DNA from: Pinus tabuliformis
Taxonomy: Eukaryota; Streptophyta; Pinopsida; Pinales; Pinaceae
Length of the DNA stretch: 64,000 nt
Reading direction: 5' to 3'
Assembly: GCA_031772625.1 (NCBI GenBank)
Contig: CM062805.1
Coordinates: 800,175,119-800,239,118, forward strand
Shown: positions 34,943-45,120 of the stretch, piece after piece
Layout of the letters: each line of letters opens with the position of its first letter
Position numbering within the stretch: position 1 is the first letter of the stretch
Translations under genes and position numbers: made by a program
Notes under the pieces: generated by a model
What the model was told of the DNA's origin: nothing
Database searches by the model: none
The model's input: only the letters and a program-made list of their open reading frames with translations

Positions 34943-36008
34943 TGTTATAGACAATTTTGTGCCTTACAGCAACAAGCATGAATTGTCAATAATCCAAGGG
35001 ATCCAAAGTTCCCTAAACATGATGTTCCTACCCCTAGAGGAACAAGGTCAGCAAACCAACAGCTCTCAGATCAGTTCTCCACCTGAAAACACTCAAAAAC
35101 AAGCAATCCTGAAATCAAAGCAGGTGCTCCACTAGGTTTCTGCGCTGAAACTCAGTTGCTCCATGGTGTACCTGCGTTGCAAAGCAAGTGGGACAAAGGC
35201 CACCTGCGCTGAGCGAGATGGGACAAGTGGCACAATGAGTCATTGCTTTGGAATCTTCCAAAAATGACACTTGGATCAGGGATTTCGCCTTGTGATGAGT
35301 CAGAGGCTCTGTTTCTCCAAGTGGAAGCAAAGTTCACCAAGTGGACTCAAGAACTGAAGATCAACTAAAGATTAACTGAAGAGAGAGAGGACACAAGGCA
35401 GCTACACATTAGTTGCAAGCTGACTCATCCTTTCTCAATTCATCTATATATTGAGCTCTCTCCTATGAGCTCAGGAGGCTGGAATTTTGTGCAAAGTAAT
35501 GATATGTTGTTGGTTTCACTATAGAGCTATTGGGTGATTGTTTGAGAGAGGTGAAGAGGAGAAATTCTTTCTGCTGGGAGGTGTTGCTGGATTGGAGCCT
35601 TCAATGGTTGTAATACTCTCAGAACCTTTACTTCTTCATTAATAAAAGCTATTGAGGTTCTTCTATGTGCTCTTGTTTCAATAATATATTGTGATAATTG
35701 CATGTTTGGTTTACACTAATCCTTGAACCAGTTATGATTGCATGCTTCTTGTAGTTTCCTTCTTTGTTATTTTGCAGGATCTCATTGTAGCTGGGCCAGC
35801 AAAAGAGCAAGGAGCTGGGAGCAAGCAGCCAAAGAGAAGAGTTTGGATTCGACATTAAGCGCAAGGCAACGGTTAGTGCATTTCTCCATTCTCTTTTGCT
35901 TTCATAAAGAAGTAAACCTTAAGTAGTTTGTTTTACAGTTGTTGCTAAGGTACTATCACCCTTAGAGTGGGATAGGGTCATCCGAGTCGGATACTTTTCC
36001 CTACAACA
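34943..36008 (+). repeat. 5' LTR of element E (1066 bp)
   Basis: TATA-like ctatatattg at 35444-35453 and a polyadenylation-like aataaa near 35640-35645 give the usual U3-R-U5 order. Two near-identical copies exist in the window. Confidence 0.93.
35444..35453 (+). promoter_or_regulatory. TATA box of the E LTR promoter
   Basis: ctatatattg, followed about 190 bp later by aataaa. The same box is at 42487-42496. Confidence 0.5.
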
Positions 36009-37697
36009 AACTGGCGAATCCGCTGGGGATCTTATCTGTTTGATTGTGTTTGTAGTATTTTGCTATTCATTTCCTGAACAAAAGAGTACCAAATCGAAAA
36101 GCTTTTGACTATATCAAAAGCGAAGTAGAGGGCAGCTACTCTAGCTCATTTCTGAGCAAGTTCATGATTTGAAGAGCTGATCTACAAGGATCCTTGTAAG
36201 CTCTTAGTGATAGCTTTTCACCTTCCTAATCATCCCTTTGAGTGTGCTTGACTGATTGTTTCTGATTTGAGCAAAAACTGTGCATTTTTGAGAAAATTAT
36301 GACCCGGAAACTGTGAAAATGCAATTCTCGTTTTCCAAAGCAGGTAGTACACAGGCTACCTGCTTTGCAACGCATGTCCCGAAGGGGCTACCTGCGCTGA
36401 GAGCCAGACTGGCTGTGCAGCACCTGCGTTGGCCCAATTTTACCTAGTGCTGTTGGGGTTTCCTCCTTTTCTCTTGCCTGTTTTCACCATTGATTTGGCT
36501 GCCAGTTACCAGTCTTGCACCTGTTCTGAAACCAATATTACTTGCCATCATTATGCCTCTGTTATATAACGAAATTGTACTTGTTCTTTGTATTTCTTAC
36601 TCATTTACAATTTCCCATAACGAAGAGTAAACTAGTCTTGCTTTTGGCCTCTTAGATCTGAACCTGTGTTAGGCATTTTGCTGGTCTAAAGAGTTAGCTT
36701 GTTTGCTGTCCATAGCTGATTAGTCATTTTACTTTCGTCATTATGGTTTGATTTCATGCATTTCCAGTGATTAAGCAAGTAAATCTTAAGGTGTCTTTTG
36801 ATTTTGGACAAGCTTGTTTATTTTCGCTTTAAATCGAAATCAAAGTTATATAACAACTTTCTTTTTGTAACCCATCCACATTAAGAAAGGGAAAAGAAAA
36901 TACATGCATTGTGCATTTTGCATTTGACTGTTTGCTTGACGATTTAGGAAAAATTTGCATTTAGTGTGTGCTCTATGATCTGTGTGAAAAGATTTGCCTT
37001 TCTTTTCCCTCAGTAGTTAAGGTTTTCAAAGTTGAAAGATTGAAAAGTTTGCTTCTCATCTTAGACTGCATTCAGGAATTTGTTACATACATCTCGTGGT
37101 GATCCTTAAAGGCAAACTGCTAAGCAAGATCAACATTAAAATAAATCCAATTTACATAACAACGCTTTGTAACATAACGCAAACACATAGAGGTCTAGGT
37201 AGAGACGTGTTCCGGCGTCGTTAAACATAGTGACTGTCGATCTCTACGAAGGTGGGTGATTCCTCCTGAGAGTCGGTGGCACTAATACGGACTTGTGCTC
37301 CCACGTACCGTCGCGTATATATTGGGAGACCCCTATAGGCAATTATCCTTTATCCATAGGAAGCCGTGTCGGCCGCCCTACTGATCGCGATGCAGTGAAC
37401 ACAGCATTCACGAAGATCGACCACCCGTACCGTAAAACGTATTCTGTGGTTTCGGGAAAAGTTTGGCACACCCTCTGCCTAGAACTCCAGAGCAGTTTCT
37501 TTTGGCCTTTTTCAAACTCTATAACTGAAAAAGTCCATCCGAGCATTTGTCACTTGGGCTTGTTAAAACATCGAAGGCGACTAGAGTCATCTTTAGCTTT
37601 TTCTCGACTCTTAAAACATGAAAAAGCAAGTTTGTGTCTAAAAGCGTCGTTAATAAAATTTATTTTAAACGGAACATAATCACCTGTTATTCCCACG
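36009..37697 (+). other. PBS and leader of E
   Basis: The PBS-like aactggcgaatccgctgggg is at 36008-36027. The rest is a 1.7 kb leader. A perfect 8-bp hairpin lies at 37596-37603/37620-37627 (gctttttc/gaaaaagc) with the loop tcgactcttaaaacat, like those of the 3' module. The 128-residue frame at 37293-37679 overlaps this hairpin and shows no domain, so I do not call it a gene. Confidence 0.6.
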
Positions 37698-39311
37698 TTG
37701 ATCTTTCAGTTGAAAAGTATGGAGCCCACCAACCAAGGAAGTAACCTTCGCGGGAGTCCCAATCCCTTCTCCTCTTGGGGAGATGTTGGTGCGCCTCATA
37801 TGGCCACATTGTCACTTCCAGGATTGACGATTGGCCTACCTGTGTGGCTCTTTTCAACTAATGTAGTCCAGATCGCCACTAATCCTGAGCAGTCGAATCA
37901 ACAGTCAGAACAGTCTAGAGCTACCCACCAGCCTTCCACCTCTTATAATTCTCCCTCTGATCCTTCATCTTCGCAAGGTAGAGCCGGCAAAAGTCAGCCT
38001 CACATGGAGAAGAAGGAAAAGAAGAAAAGAGAAAAGAAGCAGAAGGGGCCTATGGCGAAGGCGACTGGGGGCAAGCAAAAGACAGCTGACAAAAACCCAC
38101 ACACTGCACCGACCGGACCTAAATCGCCATGTGTCATTTGCAAAGGGACCCACTTCCATCGTGATTGTCCTTGTATTCCCCGGATACTAAGGGACTGGTC
38201 CCCAAGGTTGCACAATCCGGTAGCATCAACCTCTGGTAGTCATGTTGATTGCAGTCCGTCAACTAGCGAGAGTGAAGGACGAAGAGGGAGACCAAGATCA
38301 CCCTGTATGTTGTGTGAAGGCGAGCATGCCATCCACCGATGTCCATTCTTAGATGAGGCAAAGAGAGTTTTAGAAGATCGTCCGGTTTCACCGTTACGAC
38401 TTCCTCCTGGATACCAAAAACTCGCGCCTAATCCCTCGGTAGTTGAAAATCCAGCTGACCCGCTCAAGTGGTCGGCTGAAGTGTCAGTCATTGAGAATGA
38501 ACCTACTGAATCCAGACTAGACGAAAGTCTAAAGGTTGAAACGACAGTTGACCCGGTTCTTCCTTCAGAGGTTTCATCCTCCAATGACTCCGTCATTGAA
38601 GACCCATCTTCAAATGACACCCTCACTGAAGAGGATAAGGATGACACCGTCCATATTCTTTTCATCAACACAGACTCTGATGAGCATCAGGGCAATGCGC
38701 CCATTCCTTTATCGCAGGAAGGAACATCGTCAGGGTCGTATCCGGCCGTATATTCGGTCCCACCACCAAGCAACCTAGTCGTATCCTTTGATTGGAATCA
38801 ACTAGGCAGACCCCGGTTACCAGCCAGTATCCCATTCAGAATCATAGTCCAAATCTACAGAATGGTGATGGCTGGAACTATCATTGATGAAGGGGCATCT
38901 GTGAGTATCCTTTCCTCTATTGCTTGGAAAGCACTGGGTTGCCCGACGCTTTTACCTGAAATGAGAAATCTATCAGGTTTTGATAAAGGAACCAGTCACC
39001 CGTTAGGGATTCTCCCCAATGTACCAATTACATTGAAAGGGAAGACAGTTCATATGAACATCATGGTCGTCCAGGGACCCTTGGTTTATAACTTACTCCT
39101 TGGACGAGACTATATATATTGCATGGAGGCAATAGTGTCCTCGCTCTTTAGAGTCATGTGTTTTCCGCACGAAGGAAGAATGGTCAAGCTCGTAGACCAA
39201 CTTTCATTTCCAGGATCACGCATCGCAAATAGTCAAATACCATCCCTTAACGGTTTATTCACTCAAGGAATGCCACCACCCCCGGTTCTACTTCCCGATG
39301 AATGCGAGTAA
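37698..39311 (+). CDS. Gag-protease protein of element E
   Basis: 537 residues, open throughout. I take the upstream ATG at 37698; an alternative is MEPTNQGSNLRG at 37719. A Ser/Gln-rich N-terminus leads to a Lys-rich basic stretch (about 95-125). Two short zinc knuckles of the form CX2CX3HX4C follow: CVICKGTHFHRDC (from residue 145) and CMLCEGEHAIHRC (from residue 203). An acidic linker (about 240-340) leads to an aspartic protease with TIIDEGASVSILSSIAWKAL (active Asp 397), MRNLSGFDKGTSHPLGILPN and LVYNLLLGRDYI. No typical Gag core with the PxFxG..P..W pattern is obvious. The protein would assemble with and process for a partner that supplies RT and integrase. The intact frame and young LTRs suggest recent activity. 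Confidence 0.85.
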   Translation: MIFQLKSMEPTNQGSNLRGSPNPFSSWGDVGAPHMATLSLPGLTIGLPVWLFSTNVVQIATNPEQSNQQSEQSRATHQPSTSYNSPSDPSSSQGRAGKSQPHMEKKEKKKREKKQKGPMAKATGGKQKTADKNPHTAPTGPKSPCVICKGTHFHRDCPCIPRILRDWSPRLHNPVASTSGSHVDCSPSTSESEGRRGRPRSPCMLCEGEHAIHRCPFLDEAKRVLEDRPVSPLRLPPGYQKLAPNPSVVENPADPLKWSAEVSVIENEPTESRLDESLKVETTVDPVLPSEVSSSNDSVIEDPSSNDTLTEEDKDDTVHILFINTDSDEHQGNAPIPLSQEGTSSGSYPAVYSVPPPSNLVVSFDWNQLGRPRLPASIPFRIIVQIYRMVMAGTIIDEGASVSILSSIAWKALGCPTLLPEMRNLSGFDKGTSHPLGILPNVPITLKGKTVHMNIMVVQGPLVYNLLLGRDYIYCMEAIVSSLFRVMCFPHEGRMVKLVDQLSFPGSRIANSQIPSLNGLFTQGMPPPPVLLPDECE

Positions 39312-40419
39312 TTCGAGAAGAAAAGAACTGGGACCTAGGGGGCATGCACCCTGGCCTGCCTCGGGCAGAGAAAACCTTAGGTATAAAGTTAATTTCCGCA
39401 GAAGAATGGACTAGTCCGTACCCCGTCCGAAAAAGGAAGAGAGGGTTGTTCTAGGATAAAATTCTTTTGTCAAAGTTATGTGAAGCGGAAGAATCGCTCC
39501 CTTTGTCTACAAAAGTAGGCTCTCCTGAGGGGATCTATTTGTGGCAGCAAGAAGGCACCATCTTTGAATGTCAAGCCTCACCCATTAAAACAATATGTTT
39601 TGAAAGAGAGTAGGGGCAGTCTTCAAAGAAAGAGAGGAAATTGCGGCAACAAGTAGTCACCATCCTTAGCAACCTAATGATAGACATCGCCGAAAAGAGA
39701 GTTTAGTTTGCGGCAGCAAACAAAACCATTTTTCGGATAATAAGTAAGAGGACAGAATCTCGAAATTATACTTTATACCTGGGGGCATGCAAACCTTTTG
39801 AAGTGCAAGCGCGAGACGACTATTTATTTTTTAAATTTTTAGGTCCTCCCTTTAAACCCGTAGGTCTAACCCGTTAAACTCGTAGGATTAGCCATTTCCA
39901 GCTTGCATAAAGAAAGGATGAAAGGCAAAAGTTAAAACCTGCCAAATTGGAGTAATTAGTGAGGTATCGCTCCTTAAATAAGATTACCTCACCTAAAGCA
40001 TTCCTTGTATTAAGACTGGTATAAATTGAGCAGTTTTAGCAATGTTCATGCTCGTTAAAAAATAAACGCGAGAATCGAGCAGTTTTTGTGTAGAGTTCAT
40101 GCTCGTTAAAAAATAAACATAAATTGTGAGCAATCTTTCCCTAGCAGTTCAAGCTCACTCAGAAAAAATGAACCGGTAAATAACCATTGAGAAAAGTAAC
40201 CTTTGAAAGCCATATTAAAAGCCCTTGGTCGTGTTTATATGCCATCACCTCCATCCGTTCATTTTGGCCAATCGTTCATCTCCATATGTGTGTTTACCCA
40301 TTTTGAGGAACAGCTGCGAAGAGTGATTTCACTTAGCCATCCTTGTGACACTGCCGTGATTGGAAAATTCCAACCTGTACCTGGAATCTGCTGCTATCCC
40401 TGTTTATCACTCGTTCCTC
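39312..40419 (+). other. Noncoding middle of E, no pol
   Basis: About 1.1 kb with no RT, RNase H or integrase motif in any frame that I could find. Near 40030-40180 two copies of a unit (catgctcgttaaaaaataaa) and a gttca/tgaac hairpin begin the loop-motif series. Confidence 0.65.
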
Positions 40420-40860
40420 AAAAGACGAGTCTTCTTTGAGCTTTTTCACTGACTCGTAAAATATGAAAAGTTTGCCGAGTTTTGGCCTTCCAGCTCGTTA
40501 AAAGGACCGGAAGAGCTATCCCACCTCTAGATTTTAATCTTTTTGGACCTGAGGGATTATTGCACAAAAAGATCGAGCGCTTGTTTTGTTCAGCTCGTTA
40601 AAGAAATCGAAAATTCATCCCTTCTGTATGGTTTTATACTTTTTCGGAATTAAGGGATTAGAAGACGAAAAAGGAATTTTGGAGTTAACTTTCCGTACCT
40701 TTTCAGACTCTCTAAAAATGAAAAGGACCGAGTTTTCCTTGTCGTTAGACTCGTTAAAATGATTAAATAGCGACAAACTTGTCTTTAGACGAGAACGAGT
40801 TTCCCTATCGCTAGGCTCGTTAAAACATAGCGATGGGCTTGCCCGAAGGGCAAGTTATAG
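40420..40860 (+). other. Hairpin array of E
   Basis: A run of hairpins: 40537-40545/40565-40573 (atctttttg/caaaaagat, perfect), 40639-40646/40666-40673 (ctttttcg/cgaaaaag, perfect), 40698-40705/40719-40726 (ccttttca/tgaaaagg, perfect, loop gactctctaaaaa), 40739-40744/40771-40776 (ttgtcg/cgacaa, loop with actcgttaaaa), 40804-40813/40828-40837 (cctatcgcta/tagcgatggg, one G-T pair, loop ggctcgttaaaaca) and 40838-40844/40848-40854 (cttgccc/gggcaag, loop gaa). Related hairpins occur in G, D and D2 in the same place relative to the 3' LTR. Confidence 0.8.
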
Positions 40861-41985
40861 AACAAGCATATGTTATCCTCCTCAAGCTTGACAAAAATAA
40901 AGAGGTACTGGTCAGCAATGACTGGGGAAAAATTGGGAGAACCTCACAGCATTAATGGTAGCAAGTCGCTCTTGAACATGACACTTTGTCCTCCGTATCA
41001 CATCGGGTTGGGTTGTTTCATTCACCGGTCTCATAACCATGGTCCTCGCCACACCATCCACAATTGGGGTAATGCTACCAATCCATCACATCAGTGTCGT
41101 TATATGTTCAAGAGATGTGGTTCTGCAAAGAGTCAACCGCGTCCCATCCACTGCCATACATTATCCTTCATCCACTTCATGACCGCCACCCTGAATCATA
41201 CATCACAGTTTGTTTTCACCTCATCACAATCATTAGCTCTGTTCCGTGTCACTGATGTGGGATTCATTAAGGCCCTCCTTTGACGGATCGCTCCTTGTCG
41301 ACATCAGCTCATTATCCAAGGAGTTGATCTAGGAACACACCCTTCAGTACTTTGAAGCTTGCATGCCTCAATGGCAAGTTTCTCACTTCCGGCGACAGGT
41401 ATACATCAATGACCTTCGACCAGAAGATTTTGCATGGTGGTCGACGCCAAGTCCTTTATTCCCACCATGTGGATTGTACTGCCGTACCTTGAGGGTCATC
41501 ATCCTTATCGGTGATTCCTCTCGCGCTTGTTAACGGTTTACATCATTGACCGGTAATCAAGCGATGTCTTTCCATGTTCGACTTCAAGAAATTCTCACAT
41601 GGATCGACTTGTACATCGAGTGAAGATCGGAAGAGATTGAAGACCCCGGATCTAGTTTCATCCATCCGGGCTGCGATATATATTCAGAACATAAAGACAT
41701 TTGATATGTACATCATTACAGCAGATGATCATCCTTCTCAAAGGATGATAATTTCAGCAGAGAATTATCAGTCTACAATCAGACGATCGTCTGTTCTATG
41801 TACCAAAATGTATTTATAAAGCTGAGCATGGGAATGCCCGCCTCAGCTAGATCATGAAAATGTATGAAAAATAATGTATTGTATTGTATCTTATTACAGG
41901 ACACTTCTCAGCAGATTGAATGAACTTCGGATCCTCTCAATAAAGCATTTCACCCGATAAACGACCTCATACTTTAGGGGGCATC
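40861..41985 (+). other. Conserved 3' module and PPT of E
   Basis: About 1.1 kb aligning with 330-1416 and with the reverse strand of 19235-20330 and 56377-57480. Ends in the PPT actttagggggcatc. Reading frames differ between copies, so conservation appears to be at the nucleic-acid level. Confidence 0.7.
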
Positions 41986-43051
41986 TGTTATAGACAATTT
42001 TGTGCCTTACAGCAACAAGCATGAATTGTCAATAATCCAAGGGATCCAAAGTTCCCTAAACATGATGTTCCTACCCCTAGAGGAACAAGGTCAGCAAACC
42101 AACAGCTCTCAGATCAGTTCTCCACCTGAAAACACTCAAAAACAAGCAATCCTGAAATCAAAGCAGGTGCTCCACTAGGTTTCTGCGCTGAAACTCAGTT
42201 GCTCCATGGTGTACCTGCGTTGCAAAGCAAGTGGGACAAAGGCCACCTGCGCTGAGCGAGATGGGACAAGTGGCACAATGAGTCATTGCTTTGGAATCTT
42301 CCAAAAATGACACTTGGATCAGGGATTTCGCCTTGTGATGAGTCAGAGGCTCTGTTTCTCCAAGTGGAAGCAAAGTTCACCAAGTGGACTCAAGAACTGA
42401 AGATCAACTAAAGATTAACTGAAGAGAGAGAGGACACAAGGCAGCTACACATCAGTTGCAAGCTGACTCATCCTTTCTCAATTCATCTATATATTGAGCT
42501 CTCTCCTATGAGCTCAGGAGGCTGGAATTTTGTGCAAAGTAATGATATGCTGTTGGTTTCACTATAGAGCTATTGGGTGATTGTTTGAGAGAGGTGAAGA
42601 GGAGAAATTCTTTCTGCTGGGAGGTGTTGTTGGATTGGAGCCTTCAATGGTTGTAATACTCTCAGAACCTTTACTTCTTCATTAATAAAAGCTATTGAGG
42701 TTCTTCTATGTGCTCTTGTTTCAATAATATATTGTGATAATTGCATGTTTGGTTTACACTAATCCTTGAACCAGTTATGATTGCATGCTTCTTGTAGTTT
42801 CCTTCTTTGTTATTTTGCAGGATCTCATTGTAGCTGGGCCAGCAAAAGAGCAAGGAGCTGGGAGCAAGCAGCCAAAGAGAAGAGTTTGGATTCGACATTA
42901 AGCGCAAGGCAACAGTTAGTGCATTTCTCCATTCTCTTTTGCTTTCATAAAGAAGTAAACCTTAAGTAGTTTGTTTTACAGTTGTTGCTAAGGTACTATC
43001 ACCCTTAGAGTGGGATAGGGTCATCCGAGTCGGATACTTTTCCCTACAACA
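41986..43051 (+). repeat. 3' LTR of element E (1066 bp)
   Basis: Same length as the 5' LTR with about four differences. TSD ACTTG follows at 43052-43056. Confidence 0.93.
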
Positions 43052-43056
43052 ACTTG

Positions 43057-43584
43057 TCCCCCCCGCGGGGGTCCGGGGGGGCCGATCCCCCCCAACTGGG
43101 GGGTCTGGGGGCCAGCGGTCCCCCGGCGGGGGCTCAGGGGTAGCGCCCCCAAAGCAAAAAAACAAATGTAAAATTGCCTTGTAAAAGTATAGTAATTTCT
43201 AGTCAATCTGGGCCGTTCATTAGGCAGATGATCTGACGGTAGAACTTATGTTTAGTTTAAGGTTTTTTGCCCTAGAAGGAAACCCATCTCTTTGTATGAG
43301 GGCATTGTAGTTGAGGCTGAGATATAGAGGTGTATTCTGTGAGCGAGAAATAGAGAGGTGAGACTGTGAGAGAAAAAAGAGGATATTACAGTGGATTTGC
43401 TGTAGGTTGTGTCTCTTCATTTTGCTGGATAATAGAAAGGAAGGACTGGTTGTTCGGGGTGGACGTAGCCCAAACTGGGTGAACCACGTGTATCTATGTC
43501 TCTCTTGTTTTGTTCATTTTCTGTGTTTATATTTCTGTAATATTTTATGTGTTCCATTGCTCCGTAATATATAATTTTCTAACA
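43057..43584 (+). repeat. 3' LTR of F, remainder
   Basis: Continues the F LTR after the E insertion, from tccccccc to ttttctaaca. It matches 30241-30767 with several percent differences, most in the GC-rich block. Confidence 0.9.
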
Positions 43585-45120
43585 TTGTAAAGGTTCCACT
43601 TCAGTAGCAGATAAACTAGTAATAGTAGGAGTAACTGGAATCAAAGTATGTACCGGTATAGGTGACTTTAGTAAATCAGATGAAGAACCAGAAGTTTGTG
43701 ATGTAGTGGACTCAGTTAAACGAGACCGCTTTCATCGACTAGGTGTAGCTTTAGGTGATAAAGGCAGTTTACTCACTACCCTACGTGAACGACGGGGTAA
43801 TCTAGGAAAAATAATTACCAAGTAACTGTGAACTGCAATATACCACCTTGGAGGAGCCAAGGACTTAACATACATGCAGATAATCTCCTCAAATGTGGTT
43901 TTTGGTGTATCACAATATAGAAGGTCGTCGACTCGGTTACCTATGGATGGATAAAAACCTAATGTAGTCCTCCCAAATATACCGAAAAGTACGTGGATGC
44001 CCAATCCATGTTAGTGCTATCTAATGCAAAACCACACAGTGAGAGCATTCCCTTATACTTTTCATACTATAACACTGCCCGACATACCTGAAAGTATGTG
44101 GACGAGTGAAGATATTCTTATGTACGTGAAATGAGGTATCACACTCAGAATGTATCACAGATGGTTAGCGACAACTGCTATGTTTAATGATGCCGAAACA
44201 AGTTGCTAGCCTAGACCTATAAATGCTATCGGTTAAGTTACAATGTTCCATTAGGTTAATTGAGATAAATTTTAGTTGAATTTTTTAAAATTTTTCCTTT
44301 CAGGTTCACCGTGTGATGTTTCTGAAACTCCTAGAATGCAACTAAGATGAGAAACATTCTTTTCATTTGATTTAAACAATGAAAACAGTAACTAAAAGGG
44401 ATAGAGCAATCAGAATCTCTAAACAAAGAGCATAGAGCACATCCAATGCAACTTTCCCAATACCATTCCTACATGCACACACAAACTTCTAAATGCATTA
44501 TGCATGTTTTTATTTTCATTGCTTTGATGTTTAGATGAACATAAAGAAACTAAATGAACAAATGATCAATCAATGCTTTTCACAAGAAACGAAGACTTTA
44601 CGACAACTTATTTTTCGAAGAAGTGAAGACTTTACGATAATTCTTTTTCAGAAAAGTAAAGACTAATTAATGTAAGATAACTTTGGGATTGATTCAATAA
44701 TTATAAAGAAAGCATAAAGAAACATTGAACAAACAAAGCCAAAGTGGGCATGGAAAATAAATGCTAATTTGGACTTCAGAGACAGAGAAACATTAACCAT
44801 TCCATAAACAAGATGTGAAATAGTTTGGAAAAAATCAGGCAAGAAGATGGGTTTTTGGCTTCACAGGGACCAACACAGCCCTGAGTGAGAGACAGTGCAT
44901 TACAGAGCACTGTCTCTAGGCTAAGGCTGCTCTATAGAGCACTGTGCCATGAACAACAGTGCGTTGATGCCAGAGAGCACTATCAACACACAAATAAGCA
45001 CACATTTTGAACAAACAAGCTTCAAAATGATTGAATATGGGTAAATGAACTCAAGCAAAGTCTACTGGTGCTGCTAAGACAAGGGATAACTACTAAGAAC
45101 GATGGTCGATCCCTAGTATG
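43585..45120 (-). pseudogene. Gag N-terminus and leader of element D
   Basis: The - strand frame 43732-44004 (LGFYPSIGNRVDDLLYCDTP, EIICMYVKSLAPPRWYIAVH) is basic toward its end and continues toward F with Ser/Thr/Pro-rich sequence, as expected for the part of Gag upstream of 30135. No core domain recognised. Bases 44100-45110 are an AT-rich leader with no supported ORF. Next to the LTR the - strand reads ttggcaaccatactaggg, the likely PBS, of the tggc...ggggatc type seen also in E. Confidence 0.5.

Larger units (their letters stand above)
34943..43051 (+). mobile_element. Young non-autonomous Ty3-type element E (Gag-protease only)
   Basis: LTRs 34943-36008 and 41986-43051 are both 1066 bp, start tgttatag, end ctacaaca and differ at about four sites by eye (35409, 35507, 35585 and 35871 versus matches). 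The TSD ACTTG is perfect (34938-34942 and 43052-43056). A PBS (aactggcgaatccgctgggg) follows the 5' LTR and the PPT actttagggggcatc precedes the 3' LTR. Between them only one long ORF exists, with Gag knuckles and a protease; RT, RNase H and integrase are absent. It resembles the gag-only elements called TR-GAG, and its noncoding parts resemble D and G. Confidence 0.93.
30136..43584 (+). mobile_element. Copia element F, Tork/Tnt1-like, interrupted by E
   Basis: LTR 30136-30767 (632 bp) and a split LTR 34838-34942 plus 43057-43584 (633 bp without E). LTRs start tgttgtgtgtgg and end ttttctaaca. The PBS ctggtattagagccgc follows the 5' LTR. Flanks are ctgta (30131-30135) and ttgta (43585-43589), a TSD with one mismatch. 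It inserted in the gag region of D, in opposite orientation. LTR copies differ by several percent by eye, so F is older than E and A. Confidence 0.9.

Noticed and set aside
37293-37679. 128-codon ORF in the E leader
   Set aside because: Overlaps a hairpin of the conserved-loop type and shows no domain; not needed to explain the region.
40870-41283. 137-codon ORF in the E 3' module
   Set aside because: Related DNA in G and D does not keep the frame, so conservation is not at the protein level.
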